From an uncultured Acidobacteriia bacterium (GTDB taxonomy: Bacteria > Acidobacteriota > Terriglobia > Bryobacterales > Bryobacteraceae), in the NCBI GenBank assembly GCA_903828455.1, contig CAIKMJ010000046.1, forward strand, positions 186,001-250,000: 64,000 nucleotides of DNA, written 5' to 3'. The notes beneath the pieces are model-generated. The model saw only the letters and a program-made list of their open reading frames with translations, made no database searches and was not told the DNA's origin. Below, in pieces: positions 1-7,871 of this stretch. The translations under genes and the position numbers were made by a program. Position 1 is the stretch's first letter. The number at the start of each line of letters is the position of its first letter.

Positions 1-385
1 GGCCGTGAATGTCGCCAATGTGAGCCGCCATCTCCTTCAGCAGCGCCACCGTCGCCGGGCGGTTGTTGATATACACGCGGCCCTTGCCGTTCGACCAGAT
101 CTCGCGGTCCAGCAGCAATTCGCCCTCGCCTCCGTCAAAACCGGCCCGCTCCAGAATCGCCGCCATCGCCGGCGACGTATCGAATAATCCCGAAACCCTC
201 GCCCGGCTCTCGCCCGACCGGATCATATCCGCCGAAGCCCGCCCTCCCAACAGCAGCGCCAGCGAATCCACAATGATCGATTTCCCGCTGCCCGTCTCGC
301 CCGTCAGCAGATTCAGCCCCGCGTGAAAGCGCACGCGCAGCCGGTCCACCACGGCATAGTTTTCCACTGTCAGTTCGTGAAGCAC
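1..385 (-). CDS. recN: DNA repair protein RecN, N-terminal part (runs off the window)
   Basis: SMC-like ATPase that acts in recombinational repair of double-strand breaks. Only the first 128 codons are present; the gene continues beyond base 1. Reading the minus strand from a GTG at 385 gives LHELTVENYAVVD, then the Walker A motif TGETGSGKS around residues 28-36, then the region LLLGGRASADMIRSG typical of RecN. A track-length ORF in another frame covers the same bases but lacks these motifs. The GTG start is chosen because the protein begins there as in other RecN proteins (M-L-x-x-L-x-I/V-x-N-x-A). It is divergent from the tol operon, with about 150 bp between the two starts. Confidence 0.9.
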   Translation of the reverse strand, partial: MLHELTVENYAVVDRLRVRFHAGLNLLTGETGSGKSIIVDSLALLLGGRASADMIRSGESRARVSGLFDTSPAMAAILERAGFDGGEGELLLDREIWSNGKGRVYINNRPATVALLKEMAAHIGDIHG

Positions 386-537
386 TCGCTCCGATTATAG
401 TTGCGCGTCCACAAAAATATGTCACATCGCCGTCAACAAACCGCCCCCGCCGCGCGTCTTAATAAATTAATGACGAAAGTGCCCACTGCCCGCGGATTCA
501 ACCGCGATGCGTGTTAGATTGACAGGGAGGAGACACG

Positions 538-1224
538 TTGCCGGGTCCGCTAGCGGCTCTTTTTCTACTGCAGACAGAATTTTGGAATCTGGTCAGCCAC
601 GGAACCATACTGGCGAACTCGGTTCTGGCGATTCTTCTCGCTGCTTCCGTTTTTTCCTGGACGATCATCTTTTCCAAGTGGTCCGCATTCGGCAGAGCCA
701 GCCGCAACGATGCCGGCTTTCTCCGCGCGTTTCGTCAGTCCGGCAGCATCGAAGGCGCCATCGCCGCCGGTGAGCAGTTCGGCCCCTCGCCGCTGGTTTC
801 GCTGTTCCGCCACGGCTACCGCGAAGTCAGCCGTCAAATGAAATCGCGCGGTCAGCTCTCCAATCCGGACGCTCTTTCGCGCAGCCTTCAACTCGGCACA
901 AGCGAACAACTGAGCCAGTTGGAGCAGCATCTCAACTGGCTGGCCACTACGGCCGCTGTTTCACCCTTCATCGGACTGCTGGGCACCGTCCTCGGCATTA
1001 TCCGCGCCTTTCAGAATCTGGGCAGCGCCGGCAGCACCAGCCTGAGCGCCGTCGGTCCCGGCATTGCCGAAGCGCTCATCGCCACCGCCGTTGGGCTGTT
1101 CGCCGCCATCCCGGCCGCCGTCTTTTACAACCACTTCGGCCACATGCTCAAAAAGGCCGGCGAGCAGATGGACGATTTCGGCCTTGAATTCCTCAACCTG
1201 ATCGAGCGGAGTTTCGGAGAGTAG
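538..1224 (+). CDS. tolQ: TolQ, proton-channel subunit of the Tol-Pal system (MotA/TolQ/ExbB family)
   Basis: Inner-membrane proton-channel subunit that, with TolR, energises TolA for outer-membrane constriction and integrity. The 228-residue protein has a first membrane helix near residues 20-45, then a cytoplasmic region, then two helices. The conserved segment AVSPFIGLLGTVLGIIRAF and the later ALIATAVGLFAAIPAAVFYNH are classic for the ExbB/TolQ family. The start is TTG, placed 6-7 bases after a strong GGGAGG ribosome binding site at about 526-531. It begins a plus-strand operon of tolQ, tolR, tolA-like, tolB, pal and cpoB. ExbB is the alternative name, but the tolB/pal context decides for TolQ. 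No ybgC precedes it. Confidence 0.93.
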   Translation: MPGPLAALFLLQTEFWNLVSHGTILANSVLAILLAASVFSWTIIFSKWSAFGRASRNDAGFLRAFRQSGSIEGAIAAGEQFGPSPLVSLFRHGYREVSRQMKSRGQLSNPDALSRSLQLGTSEQLSQLEQHLNWLATTAAVSPFIGLLGTVLGIIRAFQNLGSAGSTSLSAVGPGIAEALIATAVGLFAAIPAAVFYNHFGHMLKKAGEQMDDFGLEFLNLIERSFGE

Positions 1225-1228
1225 CGGC

Positions 1229-1666
1229 ATGAAACTGCACGCGCCCGCAATTCGCGGCGGCAGGCGCTCCCGGGGCGTTCCGGCCATGGCCGAAATCAAC
1301 GTCACGCCCTTCGTCGACGTCGCCCTCGTGCTGCTCATCATCTTCATGATCACCGCGCACGTCATGGAGTACGGCATCGAAGTCGACGTGCCGAAGACCC
1401 GTTCGGTCGCCTCCAGCACCAAGGAATTGCCGGTCGTCCAGATCTCCCGATCGGGCGAAATGTATCTCGGCAAGGATCCGGTCAACATCAACCGCCTCGC
1501 AGCCGAAATCCGCGCGAAGTACCCAGGCCAGCAGGCCGTCTATCTGCGCGCCGACCGTGCCACCACCTTCGACCCCATCGCCCAGGTCATGAGCGTCCTC
1601 GGCGACGCCAAACTGGCCGTCAACGTCGTCACCCAGCCCGACGACAGCATCGGACGGAAGCGCTAG
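1229..1666 (+). CDS. tolR: TolR/ExbD-family biopolymer transport protein
   Basis: Partner of TolQ, a single-span inner-membrane protein with a periplasmic domain. The 145-residue sequence begins with a basic cytoplasmic stretch (GGRRSRG), then MAEINVTPFVDVALVLLIIFM, which holds the membrane helix and the Asp (in FVDV) that carries protons in TolR/ExbD proteins. The periplasmic part runs from about residue 45 to the end. It starts 4 bases after the tolQ stop and its own stop abuts the next ATG, so translation is probably coupled through the operon. Confidence 0.93.
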   Translation: MKLHAPAIRGGRRSRGVPAMAEINVTPFVDVALVLLIIFMITAHVMEYGIEVDVPKTRSVASSTKELPVVQISRSGEMYLGKDPVNINRLAAEIRAKYPGQQAVYLRADRATTFDPIAQVMSVLGDAKLAVNVVTQPDDSIGRKR

Positions 1667-2440
1667 ATGACCGCCGACTTCCCCACGCCCGAACCTCTCG
1701 GCAAACCCCTTGCCGGCTCGCTCCTCACCCACGGCGTGGTCTTCGGCCTGCTCGCCGCCTCCGGCCTCTGGAACATTTCGCGCAACGATTTCGGTTCGCC
1801 CAAAGCCAGCAGCGGCTCGGTCGGCGTCGGCATGGTCAAAACCATCCCCATCCCGCGCGACGACGCACCGGAAAACGCGCTCGCCAACGATACGAAATCT
1901 CTCGTCCCCCAGGCGCCGGCGCCCGTTCAGCCCCGCCAGATGACAAAGCAGGAACTGCGCGACGCCATCCCCATCCCGGACCGCATCGATAAGCGCCATA
2001 AGCTCACCCCGCAGCAGCAGGCCAAGTCGCTTTTCAAGCCGCCGGAGGCCTACAAGCCCAACCAGGTCTATTCCACAACCGGCCAGAAAGCGAACTCGCC
2101 GCTCATCGGCACCCAGGGCTCGGGCGGCATCGACATCGGCCCCGCCTCCGTCCTCGGCCAGCGCTTCGGCGCCTATGCCGACCTCATGCGCGACCTGATT
2201 TCGCAGCACTGGAACACCTCCGACGTTCACGCCGCGCCCGCGCAAAAGTGCGCCGTCACCTTCACCATCGCCCGCAACGGCTCCATCACCAACGTGCAGG
2301 TTTCGCAGCCCAGCGGCAATTATCTGCTGGACACCTCGTCGAAGCGCGCCGTCCTCGACGCCAGCCCTCTGCCGCCTCTGCCCGCTCAGTTCGAGCGCAA
2401 TGACGCTACCGTAGAACTGTGGTTTCAATTAAGGCAATGA
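1667..2440 (+). CDS. tolA: TolA-like protein with C-terminal TonB/TolA domain
   Basis: Periplasm-spanning linker that couples the TolQR motor to TolB/Pal. It has 257 residues with one membrane helix near residues 17-32 (THGVVFGLLAASGLW), a proline- and lysine-rich central region, and a C-terminal domain from about residue 165 (FGAYADLMRDLISQHW through AVTFTIARNGSITNVQV to the end) that matches TonB/TolA C-termini. The long Ala/Lys coiled coil of enterobacterial TolA is absent, so this is a short form. The ATG directly follows the tolR stop codon. The last codons and stop lie in the first copy of a 13-bp tandem duplication (2429-2454). The name rests on position and the TonB-type C-terminus. 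Confidence 0.82.
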   Translation: MTADFPTPEPLGKPLAGSLLTHGVVFGLLAASGLWNISRNDFGSPKASSGSVGVGMVKTIPIPRDDAPENALANDTKSLVPQAPAPVQPRQMTKQELRDAIPIPDRIDKRHKLTPQQQAKSLFKPPEAYKPNQVYSTTGQKANSPLIGTQGSGGIDIGPASVLGQRFGAYADLMRDLISQHWNTSDVHAAPAQKCAVTFTIARNGSITNVQVSQPSGNYLLDTSSKRAVLDASPLPPLPAQFERNDATVELWFQLRQ

Positions 2441-2454
2441 CCTAAGGCAATGAC
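2429..2454. repeat. 13-bp tandem duplication across the tolA stop and tolB start
   Basis: Two adjacent 13-mers, TTAAGGCAATGAC (2429-2441) and CTAAGGCAATGAC (2442-2454), differ at one base. The first contains the tolA stop (TGA in CAATGA); the second contains the tolB ATG at 2450. Each copy carries an ATGA, the usual coupled stop/start overlap, so a single ancestral copy would have had tolA and tolB overlapping by 4 bases. Confidence 0.9.
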
Positions 2455-3799
2455 ACCGAAACGGAAAATCAGTCTCCTTCTGGCCGTCACCGCCGCGCTG
2501 TCCGGCGCCGCCCTGCTGCTCGGGCAGGACATCCGCGACTTCATCACCAAAAACGCGGGCAAACCCGCTCTCGCCGTCGTGGAATTCCGCGGTTCCGGCT
2601 CGCAGCCTCAGATGGCCGCGTTCAACTCCACCCTGTTCAGCGATCTGGAAAACTCCGGCCTCTTCGAACTCCGCCCCCGCAGTTCCTATCCGCTCGACAA
2701 TCCTCAGCGCCCCGAAGACCTCCGTCCCGCCGACAACAATCAGGGCTTTGCCCTCGCCGACTGGGCCGGCGCTCCGGTCAACGCCTCTCACCTCGTCTTC
2801 GGCTACACCGCCGCGCAGAACGGCGTGCTGGCCGTCTACGGCTATCTCGACGAAACCCGGCCTTCCAATCCTCAGGCCGCCCAGTTGCTCGGCCAGCGCT
2901 ACGTCGGCACGCTCGATGACGCCGGCGCCATCCGCGCCGCCCACCAGTACGCCGCCGACATCATCAGTAAGTTCGGCGGTTCCGGCTCCCTGCTCGGCAG
3001 CCGCATTTATTTCGTTTCCGACCGCTCCGGCTCCAGCGAGATCTGGGCCATGGACTGGGACGGCACCAACCAGACCCAGCTCACCACGCTCAAATCCACC
3101 TCGATCATGCCCGCCATCTCGCCCGACGGCTCCCGCATCGCCTTCACCACCTTCGCCAAAGGCACGCCGGGAATCATGATCGTGGATACCGAAACCAAGC
3201 GCGTCGTTCCCTTCTACAACCAGCAGGCTTCAATGAACGCCACGCCCGGCTTTACGCCCGACGGCAAGCAGATCTTCTACTCCTCCACCGCCTCCGGCAC
3301 GGCGCAGATTTACGCCGCCCAGGTCAACGGCCAGGACTTCCGCCGCATCTCCCACCGCGAAGCCATTGAAGTGGAACCGAAGATCAACCCGAAGAATCCA
3401 TCCATGATGCTCTTCGTCGCCGGCCCCGGCCACCAGCAGATTTATCAGATGAGCACCGAAGGAATCGGCGTCGAGCGTGTCACCAATGGCGAGGGCGAAG
3501 CCTCCAACCCCGCCTGGCATCCCGACGGCCAGCATCTGGCGTTCTCCTGGACCAGCGGCATCGCCAAAGGCGACTTCAACGTTTTTGTCATGGATATCGG
3601 CTCCCGCCAGTATGTGCAGTTGACACACGGCGAGGGCAGGAACGAAAATCCAACCTGGGGACCCGATGGCAGGCATCTGGTTTTTGCCTCCACGCGCACC
3701 GGAAAGTCGCAGATCTACACCATGCTCGCCGACGGTTCGCAGGTAAAACAGCTGACAACGCAGGGCGTCAATCGATTTCCCGTCTGGGGAGTGAAGTAA
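2450..3799 (+). CDS. tolB: Tol-Pal system beta-propeller protein TolB
   Basis: Periplasmic protein that binds Pal and TolA. The 449-residue sequence has a signal peptide (residues 1-25, SLLLAVTAALSGAALLLGQ), an N-terminal domain to about residue 175, and then a six-bladed propeller of WD-like repeats with recurring motifs such as IYFVSDRSGSSEIWAMDWDG, ISPDGSRIAFTT, FTPDGKQIFYSS, WHPDGQHLAFSW and WGPDGRHLVFASTRTGKSQI. The length matches the TolB family. The ATG at 2450 sits inside the second copy of the 13-bp duplication, with AAGG just upstream acting as a close ribosome binding site. pal follows. Confidence 0.94.
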   Translation: MTPKRKISLLLAVTAALSGAALLLGQDIRDFITKNAGKPALAVVEFRGSGSQPQMAAFNSTLFSDLENSGLFELRPRSSYPLDNPQRPEDLRPADNNQGFALADWAGAPVNASHLVFGYTAAQNGVLAVYGYLDETRPSNPQAAQLLGQRYVGTLDDAGAIRAAHQYAADIISKFGGSGSLLGSRIYFVSDRSGSSEIWAMDWDGTNQTQLTTLKSTSIMPAISPDGSRIAFTTFAKGTPGIMIVDTETKRVVPFYNQQASMNATPGFTPDGKQIFYSSTASGTAQIYAAQVNGQDFRRISHREAIEVEPKINPKNPSMMLFVAGPGHQQIYQMSTEGIGVERVTNGEGEASNPAWHPDGQHLAFSWTSGIAKGDFNVFVMDIGSRQYVQLTHGEGRNENPTWGPDGRHLVFASTRTGKSQIYTMLADGSQVKQLTTQGVNRFPVWGVK

Positions 3800-3838
3800 A
3801 CAGTAGAGCCAGTAATGGCGTGCAAAGGAATCATGCAA

Positions 3839-4636
3839 ATGAATATGCCAACGCGTTCTCTCCTGCCAACACTTGGGTTGGCGATGCTTCTTTTTGCGGC
3901 CGGCTGCAGCAAGAAGGCGCCCATCCCGCCTCCGCCGCCCGCTCCGGCACCTGCCAGCCAGGCCCCGGCCAGCTCGGCTCCCGCCGCCGGTCGCGCCACC
4001 ATCAGTGAGTTCTCCGTCGAACCGTCCTCCGTTGAGCGCGGCCAGTCGGCAATCCTCCGCTGGACGGTGACCGGCGCCACGGACGTCGTCATCGATCACG
4101 GCATCGGCACCGTTCCCGCCACCGGCACCCGCAGCCTCGTGCCCGCCGAAACCACCACCTACACCATCACCGCCAACAGCGCGGCCGGCCCGGCGACCCG
4201 CACCGCCACCGTCACGGTCACCACGCCGCAACCCCCGGCACAGCCCCGTCCCGCGGCCAACCCCCGCGGCACCCTCGAATCGCGCGTGCTTTCCGACCTG
4301 AAGGACGCCTACTTCGATTACGACTCCAACAACATCCGCGACGATGCCCGCGCTGCCCTGCAGGCCGACGCCGACGCGCTGAAGAAGATCTTCGCCGACT
4401 TCCCCGCCGCCACCGTAGCCCTCGAGGGCCACTGCGACGAGCGCGGCTCGGCCGAATACAACCTCGGCCTCGGTGATCGCCGCGCCAGCTCGGCGCGCGA
4501 CTTCCTCGTCTCCCAGGGCATCCCCGCCGACAAGCTCAAAACCATCAGCTACGGCAAGGAACGCCCCACCTGCACCGATGCAACCGAGGACTGCTACCAG
4601 AAGAACCGCCGCGCTCACTTCGCCGCGGGCCAGTAA
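3839..4636 (+). CDS. pal: Peptidoglycan-associated lipoprotein Pal with an extra Ig-like domain
   Basis: Outer-membrane lipoprotein that anchors the envelope to peptidoglycan and binds TolB. The lipobox LLFAAGC gives a lipidated Cys about 23 residues from the chosen start. Next come a Pro/Ala linker, an Ig-like segment (from ATISEFSVEPSSVERGQSA to about 80 residues on) that ordinary Pal lacks, and a C-terminal OmpA domain starting at AYFDYDSNNIRDDAR with ALEGHCDERGSAEYN and the YGKERP motif. At about 265 residues it is some 90 longer than E. coli Pal. Upstream in-frame ATGs exist at 3815 and 3833; 3839 is preferred because AAGGAA at 3825-3830 lies 8 bases before it. Confidence 0.9.
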   Translation: MNMPTRSLLPTLGLAMLLFAAGCSKKAPIPPPPPAPAPASQAPASSAPAAGRATISEFSVEPSSVERGQSAILRWTVTGATDVVIDHGIGTVPATGTRSLVPAETTTYTITANSAAGPATRTATVTVTTPQPPAQPRPAANPRGTLESRVLSDLKDAYFDYDSNNIRDDARAALQADADALKKIFADFPAATVALEGHCDERGSAEYNLGLGDRRASSARDFLVSQGIPADKLKTISYGKERPTCTDATEDCYQKNRRAHFAAGQ

Positions 4637-4669
4637 CCGGCGGCAGCCGATAAAAATCGAGTGCTTGAA

Positions 4670-4714
4670 AAATGGCCGCGCCGGGTGTCATTCGTACCCC
4701 TGGCGCGGCCATTT
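4670..4714 (+). terminator. Perfect 13-bp hairpin between pal and cpoB
   Basis: AAATGGCCGCGCC (4670-4682) pairs perfectly with GGCGCGGCCATTT (4702-4714) around a 19-base loop. There is no long T-run after it beyond the TTT of the arm, so it could be a partial terminator, an mRNA stabiliser or a processing site that lowers cpoB expression relative to tolQ-pal. Confidence 0.6.
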
Positions 4715-4731
4715 CGTTAAACTAGTGGATA

Positions 4732-5640
4732 ATGCGGTTCACACGTTTCATCGCTGTCCTCACGCTTCTCGCGCCCGCCTGCCTCTTCGGTGCCAGCCGC
4801 GAGCAACAGGAAATGCAGCGCGACATTGCGCAGATTCAGGATCAGGTGCGCACGCTGCAAAGCGGCTTCGATCAGAAAATGGCCGCGCTCCAGGTCCTCG
4901 TCCAGCAGGCGCTCGACGCCGCCAATAAGGCCAATACGGGCGTCAGCGTGCTGAACGCCGGCGTCAACCAGGCGCTCGAACGCGAAGTGCAGAATCTCGA
5001 CAAGGAAATTAAGGACGGCTTCCGCCCCGTCGCAGCCGTAACCACCAAGCTCGATAACGTCAGCAACGACACCTCCGAACTCCGCAACGCCGTCGCCGAC
5101 CTCACAACTCAGCTCAACAAAGTTCAGCAGCAGCTCTCCGACGTCAACCTGGCCCTGAAGGTCATGCAGGCCCCGCCGCCCCCGCCGCCCTCGGCCGGAT
5201 CCGATCCGGCTGCCTCGTCCGCCCCGCCCGTTCCCGCCGCCACGCTTTACACCAACGCCACCCGCGACATGTCGGGCGGCAAAGCCGAACTCGCCGCCAG
5301 TGAATTTGCCGACTTCGTGAAGTTCTATCCCGACGACCCGAACGCGCCGTTCGCGCAGTTCTACGTCGGCCAGATTCACTACTCACAGAACAAGCTGGAT
5401 CAGGCTGTGATGGATTTCGATGCCGTGCTGGAGCGCTTCCCGGACAACAAGATGACGCCGGACGCGCTGTTCATGAAAGGGATGGCGCTGAAGCAGAACG
5501 GTCATCGCGATCAGGGCGCCGCCGAATTCCGCCTGCTGATCCGCAAATACCCGCACTCCGAGCGCTCGGCCCAGGCCACCGACCAGCTTCGTGCCATGGG
5601 CCTGAGCACCGCCACTCCGGCGGTGAAGAAAAAGCCCTGA
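4732..5640 (+). CDS. cpoB: Tol-Pal coordination protein CpoB/YbgF
   Basis: Periplasmic protein that coordinates Tol-Pal constriction with cell-wall synthesis. The 302-residue sequence has a signal peptide (residues 1-21, ending LFGASR), then a long heptad-rich coiled coil from about 22 to 140 (QEMQRDIAQIQDQVRTLQ, DKEIKDGF, VADLTTQLNKVQQQLSD), a proline-rich hinge (APPPPPPS), and C-terminal tetratricopeptide repeats from about residue 165 (FADFVKFYPDDPNAPFAQFY, DFDAVLERFPDNKMTPDALF, EFRLLIRKYPHSERSAQA). This domain order is that of YbgF/CpoB. It is the last gene of the tol operon and converges with the cytochrome gene, 5 bases away. Confidence 0.9.
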   Translation: MRFTRFIAVLTLLAPACLFGASREQQEMQRDIAQIQDQVRTLQSGFDQKMAALQVLVQQALDAANKANTGVSVLNAGVNQALEREVQNLDKEIKDGFRPVAAVTTKLDNVSNDTSELRNAVADLTTQLNKVQQQLSDVNLALKVMQAPPPPPPSAGSDPAASSAPPVPAATLYTNATRDMSGGKAELAASEFADFVKFYPDDPNAPFAQFYVGQIHYSQNKLDQAVMDFDAVLERFPDNKMTPDALFMKGMALKQNGHRDQGAAEFRLLIRKYPHSERSAQATDQLRAMGLSTATPAVKKKP

Positions 5641-5645
5641 GGGGC

Positions 5646-5930
5646 TTATTTCTTCTTTTCAGCCTTCTTCGGGAACGCCGCGGCGAGATAGGTGATGATC
5701 TTTTCCTTCTCGTCTTTTTCCATGTCAGCGCCCTTCGCGGCCATGTCGTTCACCACGTCGGTCCACTCTGCTTTGGTTCCCGTCATGCCGGTGATCGCTT
5801 CGGGACCATGGCAACCGGTGCAAACCTTTTCGACAACGTCCTTGCCATCGCCCTTAGGCAGCGACTGCGCGGAAGCAAGCGCGGCCAGCGAGGTCGCGGC
5901 AAAAACAACGGCAACGGAAAAGCTCTTCAT
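5646..5930 (-). CDS. Small secreted c-type cytochrome
   Basis: A 94-residue protein with a signal peptide (FSVAVVFAATSLAALASAQ) and a single haem-attachment motif CTGCH around residue 37, followed by a helix with a candidate axial Met (in AITGM or in NDMAAKGADM). The C-terminus is lysine-rich (PKKAEKKK). It would act as a small periplasmic electron carrier or sensor; the partner is unknown. The nearest gene in the same direction is fabI, 43 bases upstream, but a functional link is not obvious. Confidence 0.85.
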   Translation of the reverse strand: MKSFSVAVVFAATSLAALASAQSLPKGDGKDVVEKVCTGCHGPEAITGMTGTKAEWTDVVNDMAAKGADMEKDEKEKIITYLAAAFPKKAEKKK

Positions 5931-5973
5931 AAGTAAATTTTAGCAACCCCTCAGTTCGTAAAATCTTCACCCG

Positions 5974-6738
<765 letters not shown>

Positions 6739-6763
6739 GAACTAACAGATTACCCCGACGCCG

Positions 6764-7819
6764 CTACGGTTTCCAGAACAGGAACAGCAACTCCAGCAGC
6801 AGAATGACGATCACCACCAGTTCCAGAAAAAACCCGCGCCCCTGGTCGAACCGGTCCACCATGAAGCGGTACAACTGCCCCGCCGTCTCCAGCTTGTGGT
6901 CCACCAGCCGCCGGTAATCGGTCACCCCCACGCGCGCCGCCGCCATCCGGTACATCCGCGCATAGAACATATCGCTCAGGAACTTGATCGACGTCTCGAT
7001 CCTCTCGGCAATCTCCGTTATTTCCAGCCGCGCCCGGTTCAGCCGGTCTGCATCTCCCGCCAGATTCCAGCGCCGCCAGAAGCCCGTCCCGCGCGCCAGC
7101 GATTTGTACACGCCGCGCAGCACCTGCGTCAGCAGTTCATCGTAATGGCGGAATTCCAGCAGCTGGGCATTGGCGTATTCCAGCAGCTGCAGCACCGGCT
7201 CGGCGCCCTCCGGCGTATCGTACACAAACGCCGCAAACCACCCCACAATCACCAGATCGTTCGGATAATACGAAAGGCTCGCCCCCAGCACCTCCTGGCA
7301 CTCGGCATCCGACAACGGCCGCACATCGCCGCGCACCGCCTGCGCAATCTCCCGCCCGTGGCTGGCCAGCAGTTCGGCCGCCGTCTGCTCGGGCTGCACC
7401 GTCTCGGGCTGCACCGTAATGATGAGGTAATCCTCATCGAGCCATTCCTTGTAAGGATTCACCAGCGCCCGTCCGCCGCGCGCCAGCCGCGGCCGCAGCA
7501 ACTCCTGCGCGCGCTGCGCCACCGTCGTGTCGGAAATCCGGCTCGCCGACATCTCCACCAGCTCCGGCCACTCCGCCGAAAACGGCTGATGGAACTCCAC
7601 GCTCGCCACACCGTAATCGAAATACTTGATGCGCCCCTGCCACGCCCCTTCACCCAGCGTTTCCACCAGCGGCGGACGCTCGAACCGCACGTAGTCCGGC
7701 GCGGGCCGTGTAAAAACCAGTTGCTCCGGCGGCGCAATTCCCAGCGCCTTCTGCAGCTCGTCCAGCTGTATTTCGTCGGCTACATCGAACAGCACGAGTT
7801 GACGAACCGATCCCCGCAT
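6764..7819 (-). CDS. RMD1/YagE family (DUF155) membrane protein
   Basis: A 351-residue protein of a conserved family first named from yeast Rmd1 and relatives; its bacterial role is not established. It has a soluble N-terminal part, helical stretches such as LEITEIAERIETSIKFLSDMF and VGVTDYRRLVDHKLETAGQL in the typical family region, and one C-terminal membrane segment (FFLELVVIVILLLELLFLFW) that ends the protein. That layout fits DUF155 proteins. The start ATG at 7819 gives a compact N-terminus, MRGSVRQLVLFDVADEIQL. It may be co-transcribed with fabI downstream. Confidence 0.82.
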   Translation of the reverse strand: MRGSVRQLVLFDVADEIQLDELQKALGIAPPEQLVFTRPAPDYVRFERPPLVETLGEGAWQGRIKYFDYGVASVEFHQPFSAEWPELVEMSASRISDTTVAQRAQELLRPRLARGGRALVNPYKEWLDEDYLIITVQPETVQPEQTAAELLASHGREIAQAVRGDVRPLSDAECQEVLGASLSYYPNDLVIVGWFAAFVYDTPEGAEPVLQLLEYANAQLLEFRHYDELLTQVLRGVYKSLARGTGFWRRWNLAGDADRLNRARLEITEIAERIETSIKFLSDMFYARMYRMAAARVGVTDYRRLVDHKLETAGQLYRFMVDRFDQGRGFFLELVVIVILLLELLFLFWKP

Positions 7820-7871
7820 GGCGCCTCCATTCTACCGGGAACACGTTCCGGCAACATGACAAAATCAGCCG

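Noticed and set aside
3230-4618. 462-codon minus-strand ORF
   Set aside because: Antisense to tolB and pal, no recognisable domain.
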